A stretch of DNA of 14,427 bases. It comes from Megamonas hypermegale_A (GTDB taxonomy: Bacteria > Bacillota > Negativicutes > Selenomonadales > Selenomonadaceae). The stretch lies in NCBI RefSeq assembly GCF_030371585.1, contig NZ_JAUDCE010000046.1; one strand, written 5' to 3'. The translations under genes were made by a program, and so were the position numbers. Position 1 is the first letter of the stretch. Each line of letters begins with the position of its first letter. This document shows positions 6,552 through 13,643 of this stretch, piece by piece. A model generated the notes under the pieces. That model had not been told where the DNA came from. It saw only the letters and a program-made list of their open reading frames with translations, and did no database searches.

Positions 6552-6588
6552 AGGTACTTTTTCTTTGCGCAACAAAGAAAAAGTACCT
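6552..6588. repeat. Perfect 16 bp hairpin
   Basis: AGGTACTTTTTCTTTG (6552-6567) is perfectly complementary to 6573-6588 around a CGCAA loop. It abuts the next hairpin, with which it shares one base. Downstream of the flavodoxin-like gene it could stop or stabilise that transcript, but there is no terminal T-run. Confidence 0.7.
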
Positions 6589-6608
6589 GGCGCAATTACA
6601 TTGCGCCA
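6588..6608. repeat. Perfect 8 bp hairpin, tandem with the preceding one
   Basis: TGGCGCAA and TTGCGCCA flank a TTACA loop, 17 bases after the stop of the flavodoxin-like gene. Together with 6552-6588 it makes a double hairpin. Confidence 0.65.
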
Positions 6609-6625
6609 AACCAATAAATAGCAAT

Positions 6626-7249
6626 TTAGCGTACGAAGTTTGTCATTGTACGCTGTCCTGTTTGCGGCGGGTCGATTTTGCCTTTGGAGGCTTCAATCAC
6701 TTTCATAATCCATGCCATATTGCGGCCGAGTTTTTGCATTACCTCGATGCCTTCAATATCTTCTTTGATTTCGCCGATATTAAGCCCGTGAATATTATTC
6801 CAGTAATCAGCCGTCGGCATAATCATTTCCATCGTGTTCAGATAAGCATTAAGCTGCTGGAACGTTTCGAGTGCACCGGAGCGACGTGCCGTAACGATAG
6901 AAGCACCGACTTTATGATGCAGTTTGCTGCCTGCTGCAAGGAAAGCTCTGTCTAAAAAGCATTTCATCGTACCTGCAATGCCGCCGTAATATACAGGCGA
7001 AGCCAGAATTATACCGTCGGAAGTCACCATTTTATCAATCCATTCATTGACTTTGTCTTTCTGAATGCAGTGGCCGCTACCTGTTTCCAGACATTTGTAG
7101 CAGGCAAGACAGCCGCGTACCTGTTGATTGCCCACCTGCACGATTTCAAAATCAATACCTTCTTTTTTAAGCTCTTCCCCGATAAAATTGAGTGCCTGTT
7201 CGCAGTTTCCGCCTTTACGCGGGCTGCCGTTGAATGCCGTAACTTTCAT
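6626..7249 (-). CDS. Flavodoxin-fold NAD(P)H-dependent FMN oxidoreductase
   Basis: A 207-residue protein of the NADPH-dependent FMN reductase / iron-sulfur flavoprotein-like family. The FMN phosphate loop is GSPRKGGNC (8-16). CLACYKCLETGSGHC (47-61) supplies Cys47, Cys50, Cys53 and Cys61, the cysteine pattern of this family, which may bind a cluster or be redox-active. SPVYYGGIAGTMKCFLDRA (84-102) is the second flavin-binding segment. It is cytoplasmic; the physiological substrate is unknown. It lies between the two iol transcription units but is separated from them by a terminator, its own extended -10 promoter and the repeat block, so a role in inositol use is doubtful. AAGGAGAGAG precedes the ATG. 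Confidence 0.85.
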   Translation of the reverse strand: MKVTAFNGSPRKGGNCEQALNFIGEELKKEGIDFEIVQVGNQQVRGCLACYKCLETGSGHCIQKDKVNEWIDKMVTSDGIILASPVYYGGIAGTMKCFLDRAFLAAGSKLHHKVGASIVTARRSGALETFQQLNAYLNTMEMIMPTADYWNNIHGLNIGEIKEDIEGIEVMQKLGRNMAWIMKVIEASKGKIDPPQTGQRTMTNFVR

Positions 7250-7284
7250 TATTCTCTCTCCTTAAAAATATTCTACATGCTTTA

Positions 7285-7293
7285 ATTATAACA
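7285..7293 (-). promoter_or_regulatory. Extended -10 promoter for the flavodoxin-like gene
   Basis: On the minus strand, TGTTATAAT fits the extended -10 form TGnTATAAT, about 35 bases before the ATG. The -35 position falls inside the preceding terminator stem and is poor (TATGCA). It starts right at the end of the iolD terminator. Confidence 0.5.
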
Positions 7294-7325
7294 AAAAGCC
7301 CCGTACCTGCATACGGAGCTTTTTT
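7293..7325 (-). terminator. Terminator after iolD
   Basis: On the minus strand, AAAAAAGC, a mismatch, then CCGTA pair across TGCAGG with TACGG, a mismatch and GCTTTTT. It ends in a T-run 24 bases past the iolD stop. The A-run on the other side makes it potentially bidirectional. Confidence 0.8.
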
Positions 7326-7348
7326 GTACTTTATCGTTTAATTTTATA

Positions 7349-9298
7349 TTAATACTGTCTAGCTTTAGCGAGTTCAGCCATGAGCACTTTGTATGCTTCC
7401 TGTACAGTTTTGCTCTTGGAAACTGCCGGCTGACCTACACGCCACCAATGGCCGTAGCCGTGAAGCATTGTTTTCGGCAATACTTTGATATCGATAAGCG
7501 TGGATACCGTCTGTTTTGCTGCATCTTCCAGTGCTTCTGCCAGCTGTTCAGCCGTCGTAACTTTATAAGTTTTGCAGCCGTAGGAAGCAGCATTCATTGC
7601 GAAGTCTACCGGAACGAAGCCGCCGTCGAGTTTGCCCGTTTTTTCATTTCTGAAGCGGAATTCCGTACCGAAGCTGCCCATACCGTGTTCAATTTCGAGG
7701 TTGTTGATGCAGCCGAATGTCATGTTGTCGAACAGCATGATATTGATTTTTTTATGTTCCTGAATGGAAGTAGGCAATTCGGAATGAAGCATCATGTAGG
7801 AACCGTCGCCGACCATGGAATAAACTTCTTTGTCTGGTTCAGCCATTTTTACGCCGAGTGCGGCATTTACTTCATAACCCATGCAGGAGAAACCGTATTC
7901 AACATGGTACGTATGCGGATTGTATACGCGCCAGCCTCTCTGCAAGTCGCCAGGCATGGAGCCGGATGCACCTACAACGATACCGCCGTTTTTAGCAACG
8001 AACTGGTTGATAACGCCGAGAGCGCGGCTCTGAGTCAGAACGGAACCGGTGATGTTTTTAAATTCTTCAAATACTTTGTCCGTATCGAGCGCATCGTCGA
8101 TTTCCGGAACGAAGTCTTTACCAGTGTATTCAATGTTATAGAGACGGTCAGTTTCTGCTACGTATTTAGCTTTAACTGCAGCCAGTTCTTCTTTTGTATA
8201 AGCGGATTTCCAGCCTGTTTTTTCGAGTTCAGCATCAATTGCTTCCAGTGCCACTTTTGCATCGGCTACAACCTGAACGCCGTCGAGTTTGTAAGCGTGG
8301 AATTCGGAAACGTTGATGTTGAGGTAGGAAACTTCCGGGTTCTGGAAAATCCATTTGGAGGAAGTAGTAAAGTCAGTGTATCTTGTGCCGACACCGATTA
8401 CGAGGTCAGCTTCTTTAGCGATTTCGTTAGCGGAAACGCAGCCTGTTTCGCCGAGACCGTTCATGTTCATCGGGTCGTCCCAAACGATAATACCTTTGCC
8501 GGCCTGTGTTTCGCCGAACGGAATGTTGTATTTGTTAGCAAATTCTCTGAATGTATCCCATGCTTCGGAATATTTTACACCGCCGCCGCAAACGAGCATC
8601 GGTTTTTTCTTGGAAGTGATGAGTTTGATTGCGTCTTCAACCATAGCTTTCGTAGCCGGACGACGGTCAATGCGGTGAACGCGTTTCTGGAAGAAATATT
8701 CCGGATAATCGTATGCTTCACCTTCAACGTCCTGCGGCAGAGCGATTGTTACAGCACCCGTATCAGCCGGGTCAGTGAGTACGCGCATAGCATTAATGCA
8801 GGCAGTCATAAGCTGTTCCGGACGGGATACTCTGTCCCAGTATTTGGAAACGGCACGGAAAGCATCGTTTGTGCTGATGGAAAGGTCATGCGGCTGTTCC
8901 ATCTGCTGAAGTACAGGGTCCGGCTGACGAGTTGCATAAACATCGCCCGGCAGGAACAGTACAGGAATGCAGTTTGCAGTTGCAGTTGCAGCAGCCGTTA
9001 TCATGTTGGCAGCGCCAGGGCCTACGGAAGACGTGCAGGCATAAATCTGTTTTCTTCTCATCTGTTTAGCATAACCCATAGCAGCATGAGCCATACCCTG
9101 TTCGTTGCGTCCCTGATGTACGATTAAATCGCCGGCATCTTCTTCCAGTGCCTGGCCGAGACCGATAACGTTGCCGTGACCGAAGATAGTGAAGATACCT
9201 TTGAACATTTTATTCTGTTTGCCATCAAATTCGATGTACTGATTATTTAAGAATTTTACTAAAGCCTGAGCTACAGTAAGACGAATTGTTTTTGCCAT
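7349..9298 (-). CDS. iolD: 3D-(3,5/4)-trihydroxycyclohexane-1,2-dione hydrolase IolD
   Basis: A 649-residue thiamine diphosphate-dependent enzyme that opens the inositol-derived ring to 5-deoxy-D-glucuronate. It follows B. subtilis IolD (637 aa) almost throughout. IFTIFGHGNVIGLGQALEED lies at 35-54, and RNEQGMAHAA (64-73) carries the ThDP-activating Glu66. SVGPGAAN (91-98), TRQPDPVLQQMEQ (123-135), SKYWDRVSRPEQL (151-163) and ETQAGK (263-268) follow. The ThDP/Mg motif is GDGS (497-500) through N525 with INN (531-533), and LPKTMLHGYGHWWRVG (607-622) is near the end. It is the last gene of the adh-iolJ-iolC-iolD unit. The 114 bp gap after iolC contains a hairpin, and a strong terminator follows. 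Its direct substrate comes from IolE, which is not in the window. Confidence 0.96.
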   Translation of the reverse strand: MAKTIRLTVAQALVKFLNNQYIEFDGKQNKMFKGIFTIFGHGNVIGLGQALEEDAGDLIVHQGRNEQGMAHAAMGYAKQMRRKQIYACTSSVGPGAANMITAAATATANCIPVLFLPGDVYATRQPDPVLQQMEQPHDLSISTNDAFRAVSKYWDRVSRPEQLMTACINAMRVLTDPADTGAVTIALPQDVEGEAYDYPEYFFQKRVHRIDRRPATKAMVEDAIKLITSKKKPMLVCGGGVKYSEAWDTFREFANKYNIPFGETQAGKGIIVWDDPMNMNGLGETGCVSANEIAKEADLVIGVGTRYTDFTTSSKWIFQNPEVSYLNINVSEFHAYKLDGVQVVADAKVALEAIDAELEKTGWKSAYTKEELAAVKAKYVAETDRLYNIEYTGKDFVPEIDDALDTDKVFEEFKNITGSVLTQSRALGVINQFVAKNGGIVVGASGSMPGDLQRGWRVYNPHTYHVEYGFSCMGYEVNAALGVKMAEPDKEVYSMVGDGSYMMLHSELPTSIQEHKKINIMLFDNMTFGCINNLEIEHGMGSFGTEFRFRNEKTGKLDGGFVPVDFAMNAASYGCKTYKVTTAEQLAEALEDAAKQTVSTLIDIKVLPKTMLHGYGHWWRVGQPAVSKSKTVQEAYKVLMAELAKARQY

Positions 9299-9330
9299 TA
9301 AATAGTCAATCCTTTCATCCTCAATTATTA

Positions 9331-9383
9331 GCAGGTTTAATGCCTGATGATTTTATATTCTCTTCTCATCAGGCATTTCCTGC
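9331..9383 (-). other. Intercistronic stem-loop between iolC and iolD
   Basis: TGCCTGATGA (9341-9350) is perfectly complementary to 9366-9375. The flanking AA/TT extends it to 12 bp, and after a small internal loop GCAGG (9331-9335) pairs with CCTGC (9379-9383). No T-run follows on the minus strand, so it is unlikely to be a terminator. It may block decay or set unequal iolC and iolD levels. Confidence 0.55.
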
Positions 9384-9412
9384 TTTATAGATTACGACTT
9401 TTTATTTCTTTT

Positions 9413-10444
9413 TTATAATACGATTTTCCATTCAACCGGAGTGATAACCTGTTCTGCTGCATGTTCTTTAATGAAAGCATCAATAGCAGCAGCATCCTGC
9501 ATTGCTTCGGAGCAGCTGTGGCTTGCAACAACCATTGCAGCATGAGCCGTGCCGTGACGCAGGGAATCGGATAAGCTCCAGCCTTCCAACAGACCGTAGA
9601 TGAATGCGGAAGCATAAGCATCGCCGCCGCCGAAGGATTTTAAGAGTTTAATCTTGTAGGAGTCAACTTTGAATGCTTCTTTGTCTGCACCGTAAGCAAC
9701 GGAACCTTTTTTACCGTGTTTAATGATGACGATTTTGTTGCCGAAACCGAGATATTTTTCCGCGATTTCATAATCTGCTACATCATTTTCTTCCGGCAGA
9801 TATTCAGCTAAGTTGAATTCTTCACGGGAACCGATGATAACATCGCTCATGCGGCCGACGAGAGAGTAGTAAACTGCGATATCAGCTTTGCTTCTCCAGT
9901 TGTATTCACGATAGTCGATATCGAAAATAACTTTTGTGCCGTGTTTTTTCGCATAGTTGATAGCCATGAGACAAGCTTCACGGGAAGGGCTGGCAGCAAG
10001 AGCAGTACCGGAAATGAGCAGGATTTTGCTCTGAGCAATATAGTCTTCCGAAATATCTTCCGGGCTGATTACAAAATCGGCAGCCATGTTTCTGTACATT
10101 AAAATGCTGCTTTCTGTAGGGCTTTTGATTTCAGTAAAAGTAAGACCGAGTTTTTCGCCGTTTTTAGCTCTTACCATCTGAGTAGTATCGATGCCTCTTT
10201 CATTGAAGAAGTTAACAATGAAATCGCCGAACTGGTCATCGGATACGGAGCCGATAAAGCCTACTTTTTTACCGAGTTTATTTACGCCGACAGCGATATT
10301 TCCCGGGCTGCCGCCGAGATACATAGTAAAAGTTCTTACTTTATCCAAAGTACGATGAATTTCATTTGGGTTGAAATCGATAGTTGCTCTACCGATTAAA
10401 ACGATATCCATTGGTTTTGTCTGGTCAAATTCTATTAAAGCCAT
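9413..10444 (-). CDS. iolC: 5-dehydro-2-deoxygluconokinase IolC
   Basis: A 343-residue PfkB/ribokinase-family sugar kinase that phosphorylates 2-deoxy-5-keto-D-gluconate at C6 with ATP. The first PfkB signature, GGSPGNIAVGVNKLG, is at 44-58, followed by GFIGSVSDDQFG (62-73). The second, FGGGDAYASAFIYGLL, is at 271-286, with Asp275 as the catalytic base and GGGD as the anion hole. FDIDYREYNWRSK (174-186) is typical of IolC. It is slightly longer than B. subtilis IolC (about 325) and lacks the C-terminal aldolase-like fusion seen in some proteobacterial IolC proteins. It starts 19 bp after iolJ with GGAG upstream, so the two are tightly coupled. Confidence 0.95.
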   Translation of the reverse strand: MALIEFDQTKPMDIVLIGRATIDFNPNEIHRTLDKVRTFTMYLGGSPGNIAVGVNKLGKKVGFIGSVSDDQFGDFIVNFFNERGIDTTQMVRAKNGEKLGLTFTEIKSPTESSILMYRNMAADFVISPEDISEDYIAQSKILLISGTALAASPSREACLMAINYAKKHGTKVIFDIDYREYNWRSKADIAVYYSLVGRMSDVIIGSREEFNLAEYLPEENDVADYEIAEKYLGFGNKIVIIKHGKKGSVAYGADKEAFKVDSYKIKLLKSFGGGDAYASAFIYGLLEGWSLSDSLRHGTAHAAMVVASHSCSEAMQDAAAIDAFIKEHAAEQVITPVEWKIVL

Positions 10445-10463
10445 GTCCTTATCTCCTTCGATA

Positions 10464-11309
10464 TTATAATTTATTTTTCAAGCCGAATATTTCCATATGT
10501 TTCATTATGTTTTCGCAAGTTGCATTCACTGCCGCATCACTGAATGTGAAAAAGTTTGCGTCCGGATTTTCTTTTGCCACTTCTTTGAAGCGTTTGGCTA
10601 CGCTGTCGTAAGAAGCCGTTGCAATATTGATTTTCTTAATGCCGCCTTCAATGCAGTTTCTGAAATCCTGCGCCGTAAGACCCGTGCCGCCGTGCAATAC
10701 GAGCGGGCATTTTACTTCAGCTGCGATTTCTTTCAAGCGGTCAATGCGCAGATGCGGAGTTTCCTTATAATTGCCGTGAGCTGTGCCGATTGCTACAGCC
10801 AGAGCGTCAATGCCTGTTTCTTCCGCAAAGCGTTTTGCTTCTTCCACGCTGGTAATAGCAATGTCTACTGCTTTATAATCGCCTTCTGCACCGCCGACAC
10901 GGCCGATTTCACCTTCAACGTCAGCGCCGTACGATTTTGCCAGTGCGATTACTTCTTTCGTCTTAGCGATATTTTCTTCCAGCGGATATTTGGAGCCGTC
11001 AAACATTACGGACGTAAAACCGAGGTCAAGCGCCAGTTTAATCGTTTCCATCGTGCCGCCGTGGTCGAGGTGTACCGCAATCGGTACACTGCTTGCTTTG
11101 GCAGCCGCCATCATGATAGGTCCTAAAATATTGAGCGGTGAATATCTGAGTCTGCCTTCAGCAATCTGTATAATGATAGGAGCCTGCATCGTTTCTGCCG
11201 CTTTGATTGCGCCCATAGCCATTTCCATGTTGGAAACGTTGAACGAACCGATAGCGTAGGTATTATCCTTTACAGAACCAAGGAGCTCGCTTAATTTAGC
11301 TAATGCCAT
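10464..11309 (-). CDS. iolJ: 6-phospho-5-dehydro-2-deoxy-D-gluconate aldolase IolJ
   Basis: A 281-residue class II (zinc) aldolase of the fructose-bisphosphate aldolase family. It cleaves 2-deoxy-5-keto-gluconate 6-phosphate to dihydroxyacetone phosphate and malonate semialdehyde. HLDHGG (80-85) gives the catalytic Asp82 and zinc ligand His83. GTAHG (175-179) and LHGGTG (205-210) give the other two ligands, His178 and His206. VEGEIGRVGG (131-140) and INIATA (227-232) line the phosphate and metal site. A class II FbaA or tagatose/ketose bisphosphate aldolase is the alternative, since these are close in sequence. The position between iolC and the alcohol dehydrogenase supports IolJ. TAGGAGGAG precedes the ATG. 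Confidence 0.88.
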   Translation of the reverse strand: MALAKLSELLGSVKDNTYAIGSFNVSNMEMAMGAIKAAETMQAPIIIQIAEGRLRYSPLNILGPIMMAAAKASSVPIAVHLDHGGTMETIKLALDLGFTSVMFDGSKYPLEENIAKTKEVIALAKSYGADVEGEIGRVGGAEGDYKAVDIAITSVEEAKRFAEETGIDALAVAIGTAHGNYKETPHLRIDRLKEIAAEVKCPLVLHGGTGLTAQDFRNCIEGGIKKINIATASYDSVAKRFKEVAKENPDANFFTFSDAAVNATCENIMKHMEIFGLKNKL

Positions 11310-11333
11310 TTTTTTCTCCTCCTAAAGCACTAA

Positions 11334-12500
11334 TTAGTCAAATAATTTTTTATAAATTGCAATGATATCTTCTTTAGAAGGCTGTTTCATTGTATTGGAC
11401 GGGCTGCCGCTGTCGAGTGCGTCCGTTGCCATTTTGTCGAGCTGAGCGAAGAAATCATCTTTCGTGAAGCCGCCTTTGGCGAGAACTTCTTCCGTAGACG
11501 GAATGCCGAGTTCTTTGCAGAAGCGTGTTACTTCAGCTACGAATGCTTTAGCTGCATCCATATCAGCCGTATTTTCATCAGCCACACCCATGATGCGAGC
11601 GATTTCAGCAAATCTTGCCGTATTTTCCTGAATAGCAAATTCCATGCAGGCCGGAAGTAAAATTGCATTGGATAAACCGTGCGGAACATGGAATAGAGCA
11701 CCGATTGGACGGCTCATGCCGTGAACGATAGTAACGGAAGAGTTATTAAATGCGATACCGGCTTCAGTTGCGCCGAGAGCCATCTGCATTCTAGCCTGTT
11801 CGTTTTTGCCGTCAGCATAGCAGATTGGCAGGTTTTTATGAATACGTTTGATAGCGGATAATGCAAATGTATCGGAAAGCGGCTGAGCTTTTCTGGAAGT
11901 GTACGCTTCAACGGCATGGCAGAGAGCATCAACACCAGTGTTGGCAGTAACGGAAGGAGGAGCTGTCATCGTGAATGCCGGGTCTACAACAGCCAGTGCC
12001 GGTAATACGGAAGGGCCGGCAAGCAGCATTTTTACATTGTTTTCAGTATCATTGATGATTGTGAACTGAGTTGCTTCGGAGCCTGTGCCTGCCGTAGTCG
12101 GGATAGCTACGAGATACGGAACATTTACATTTATTGTTTTGTGCATGAAATCGCTGATTTTTTCTGCACCGCTTGCAACCATTACGCCGATGGATTTTGC
12201 AGTATCCATTGGGCTGCCGCCGCCGAGAGCAATGAGGAAATCACAGCCGTTTGCTTTGTATGCTTCAACACCGGCTGCCACCATTTTATCGCTCGGTTCG
12301 CCTGTTACACCGTCAAACACTGCATATTCAATATTATGAGCATCCAGTGCAGCCGTAACTTTTGCCACATTACCGAATTTAATCATGAATGTATCAGTTA
12401 CGATTAAGGCTTTTGTACCTTTGCCTTCAATATTTGCACCAAGTTCATTGATTGCACCTACACCAGATAAAATTTTAGATGGAACTAAGAAAACGCCCAT
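11334..12500 (-). CDS. Iron-containing alcohol dehydrogenase, candidate malonate semialdehyde reductase
   Basis: A 388-residue group III (iron-dependent) alcohol dehydrogenase, a cytoplasmic NAD(P)H enzyme. The nucleotide-binding GGGSPMDTAK is at 93-102 and TTAGTGSEAT at 135-144. The metal ligands are Asp191 and His195 (GVDALCHAVEAY), His260 (VHGMSRPIG) and His274 (HVPHGLSNA), in the FucO arrangement. The ThDP- and aldehyde-dehydrogenase-type exits of aerobic iol operons are absent, and this gene is first in the operon with iolJ. I therefore infer that it reduces malonate semialdehyde to 3-hydroxypropionate, using NADH produced by IolG. Substrate specificity cannot be read from sequence; it could instead be a general butanol or propanediol dehydrogenase. 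AAGGAGTG precedes the ATG, and IolR-type boxes lie upstream. Confidence 0.85.
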   Translation of the reverse strand: MGVFLVPSKILSGVGAINELGANIEGKGTKALIVTDTFMIKFGNVAKVTAALDAHNIEYAVFDGVTGEPSDKMVAAGVEAYKANGCDFLIALGGGSPMDTAKSIGVMVASGAEKISDFMHKTINVNVPYLVAIPTTAGTGSEATQFTIINDTENNVKMLLAGPSVLPALAVVDPAFTMTAPPSVTANTGVDALCHAVEAYTSRKAQPLSDTFALSAIKRIHKNLPICYADGKNEQARMQMALGATEAGIAFNNSSVTIVHGMSRPIGALFHVPHGLSNAILLPACMEFAIQENTARFAEIARIMGVADENTADMDAAKAFVAEVTRFCKELGIPSTEEVLAKGGFTKDDFFAQLDKMATDALDSGSPSNTMKQPSKEDIIAIYKKLFD

Positions 12501-12550
12501 TATTTGTCACTCCTTAAATAAATTTCATTTATATCTTTTGTTTTTGGATA

Positions 12551-12593
12551 TGTATTGATTTATTATGATTACTTTTTGATTATCTTTTGATTA
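12551..12593 (-). promoter_or_regulatory. Tandem IolR-type operator boxes upstream of the adh-iolJCD operon
   Basis: On the minus strand four boxes follow one another: TAATCAAAAGA (12593-12583), TAATCAAAAAG (12582-12572), TAATCATAATA (12571-12561) and AAATCAATACA (12561-12551). Spacing from C to C is 11, 11 and 10 bp, about one helical turn. Against the B. subtilis IolR half-site WRAYCAADARD, as I recall it, the first two match 11/11, the third 9/11 and the fourth 10/11. The array begins about 50 bp before the adh start and overlaps or follows the promoter, which suits repression by IolR encoded divergently. Confidence 0.7.
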
Positions 12594-12623
12594 TAAATTA
12601 ATACATTTTGAGTTATTTGTCAA
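12590..12623 (-). promoter_or_regulatory. Probable promoter of the adh-iolJCD operon
   Basis: On the minus strand a perfect -35, TTGACA (12623-12618), is followed after 17 bp by TAATTT (12600-12595), a poor -10. A perfect TATAAT (12595-12590) stands 22 bp away, which is too far for a normal spacer. One of these should serve. The first IolR-type box overlaps the TATAAT. Confidence 0.5.
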
Positions 12624-12726
12624 TAGTTTTTTAATATATTTTTATTTTTTTATTTTTTTCGTCAAAATAAAGCCTTATTCACTGCGAAAAAATCTATACT
12701 ACAACCGTTTTATATTGACAAAAACC

Positions 12727-12755
12727 TTGCAAATTGAGTAGATTGGTAATATAAT
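12727..12755 (+). promoter_or_regulatory. Sigma-A promoter of iolR
   Basis: TTGCAA (12727-12732) and TATAAT (12750-12755) are separated by 17 bp, giving a leader of about 75 bases before the iolR ATG. A TTGACA at 12715-12720 with TAGATT further on is a weaker alternative. Confidence 0.7.
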
Positions 12756-12814
12756 TAAGCCAAATGATTAAATTAACCAAAATTTACTCATAAATAACAA
12801 ATAACTTTTGATAA
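12754..12814. promoter_or_regulatory. Possible IolR boxes in the iolR leader
   Basis: ATTAAGCCAAAT (12754-12765) and ATTAACCAAAAT (12772-12783) are near-direct repeats 18 bp apart. The second matches the IolR half-site at 10 of 11 (TAACCAAAATT). On the minus strand, TTATCAAAAGT (12814-12804) also matches 10 of 11. They lie just after the iolR -10 and would suit autoregulation, but single matches to such a degenerate AT-rich motif are expected by chance. The rest of the 326 bp gap (12501-12826) is very AT-rich and shows nothing else. Confidence 0.4.
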
Positions 12815-12838
12815 CATTATATACAGGTGGTGTATTTT

Positions 12839-13594
12839 ATGAAAGCGACACGTTTAAATGATATTGAAACTCTGCTGGAAGAACAGAATACAATTTCCAT
12901 AAACAGACTCTGCGATATCTTCAATGTATCCAAAAATACCATACGGCGCGATATTTCCGAACTGGAAAAGCGCGGTACCATAAAAAAAGTATACGGCGGT
13001 ATCATGCGCGCTCAGAACAACATTCCCGAACCGTTTTCCTCCCGCGAAATAAAAAACAAGCACAAAAAGAAACTGCTTGCCCGTCTTGCCGCCAATCTTG
13101 TAGATGACAACGACATCATCTATATCGACTCCGGCACGACAACGATGCACATGGTGCCGTATCTGTCCGAAAAGAAAAACCTTACCATATTGACGGCCAA
13201 TGTCTACGTAATCAATGAAGCCTTCCACTATCCGCAGATGAACGTAATCGCCACAGGCGGCTCACTGTACCGTCCGTCCAACGCCTTCACCGGCGCAAGC
13301 GTTCTGGAATTTTTAAACGGCTACAATATTTCTAAATGCTTCCTTGCTGCGACCGGCTTCTCCATTGAAAATGGTGCGACGAATGCTTCGCCGATGGAAG
13401 GCGATATCAAAAAATACCTGACAGCCAACAGCAAGACGAAAATCCTGCTCGTCGACTCCACGAAAATAAACCATGTTTCACTCGTAACGTTCGCCAAACT
13501 GGAGGATATGGACTACCTTATCACCGACAAGGACCTGCCGGATGAATTCAAACAGTATTTTAACGAACATGATGTAAAACTCATCACACCATAA
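12839..13594 (+). CDS. iolR: IolR, DeoR-family repressor of inositol genes
   Basis: A 251-residue DeoR-family regulator, the same length as B. subtilis IolR. The winged helix-turn-helix is at about 19-55 (LCDIFNVSKNTIRRDISELEKRG, then KKVYGG). The C-terminal sugar-phosphate-binding domain shows YIDSGTTT (95-102), TILTAN (116-121) and ATGFSIENGATN (171-182). In B. subtilis the inducer is 2-deoxy-5-keto-gluconate 6-phosphate, the IolC product, and that is a fair guess here. A GTG at 12827 would add four residues. I prefer the ATG at 12839 because the AGGTGG ribosome binding site (12825-12830) overlaps that GTG and stands eight bases before the ATG. It is divergent from adh-iolJCD, with IolR-type boxes between. 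Confidence 0.92.
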   Translation: MKATRLNDIETLLEEQNTISINRLCDIFNVSKNTIRRDISELEKRGTIKKVYGGIMRAQNNIPEPFSSREIKNKHKKKLLARLAANLVDDNDIIYIDSGTTTMHMVPYLSEKKNLTILTANVYVINEAFHYPQMNVIATGGSLYRPSNAFTGASVLEFLNGYNISKCFLAATGFSIENGATNASPMEGDIKKYLTANSKTKILLVDSTKINHVSLVTFAKLEDMDYLITDKDLPDEFKQYFNEHDVKLITP

Positions 13595-13595
13595 A

Positions 13596-13640
13596 AAAAG
13601 ACCATTGATATAATTACAAAAGTTATATCAATGGTCTTTT
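13596..13640. terminator. Bidirectional terminator between iolR and the SH3 gene
   Basis: An 18 bp perfect stem (13596-13613 against 13623-13640, core GACCATTGATATAA) with a 9-base loop. It is flanked by A-runs on the left and T-runs on the right, so it can end both the plus-strand iolR and the minus-strand SH3 gene that converge here. Confidence 0.85.
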
Positions 13641-13643
13641 CCG

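Noticed and set aside
6035..6625. Possible CRISPR array or known riboswitch in the long intergenic block.
   Set aside because: The repeats are inverted and unequal, not direct with spacers, and no riboswitch core is recognisable.
7448..9127. A 559-codon open frame on the plus strand opposite iolD.
   Set aside because: It is an antisense shadow of iolD, which matches its family over its full length. The plus frame has Cys/Phe/Val-rich composition, no motif and no ribosome binding site.
10497..11126. A 209-codon plus-strand frame opposite iolJ.
   Set aside because: It is an antisense shadow of a clearly real aldolase gene, with implausible Cys/Phe-rich composition.
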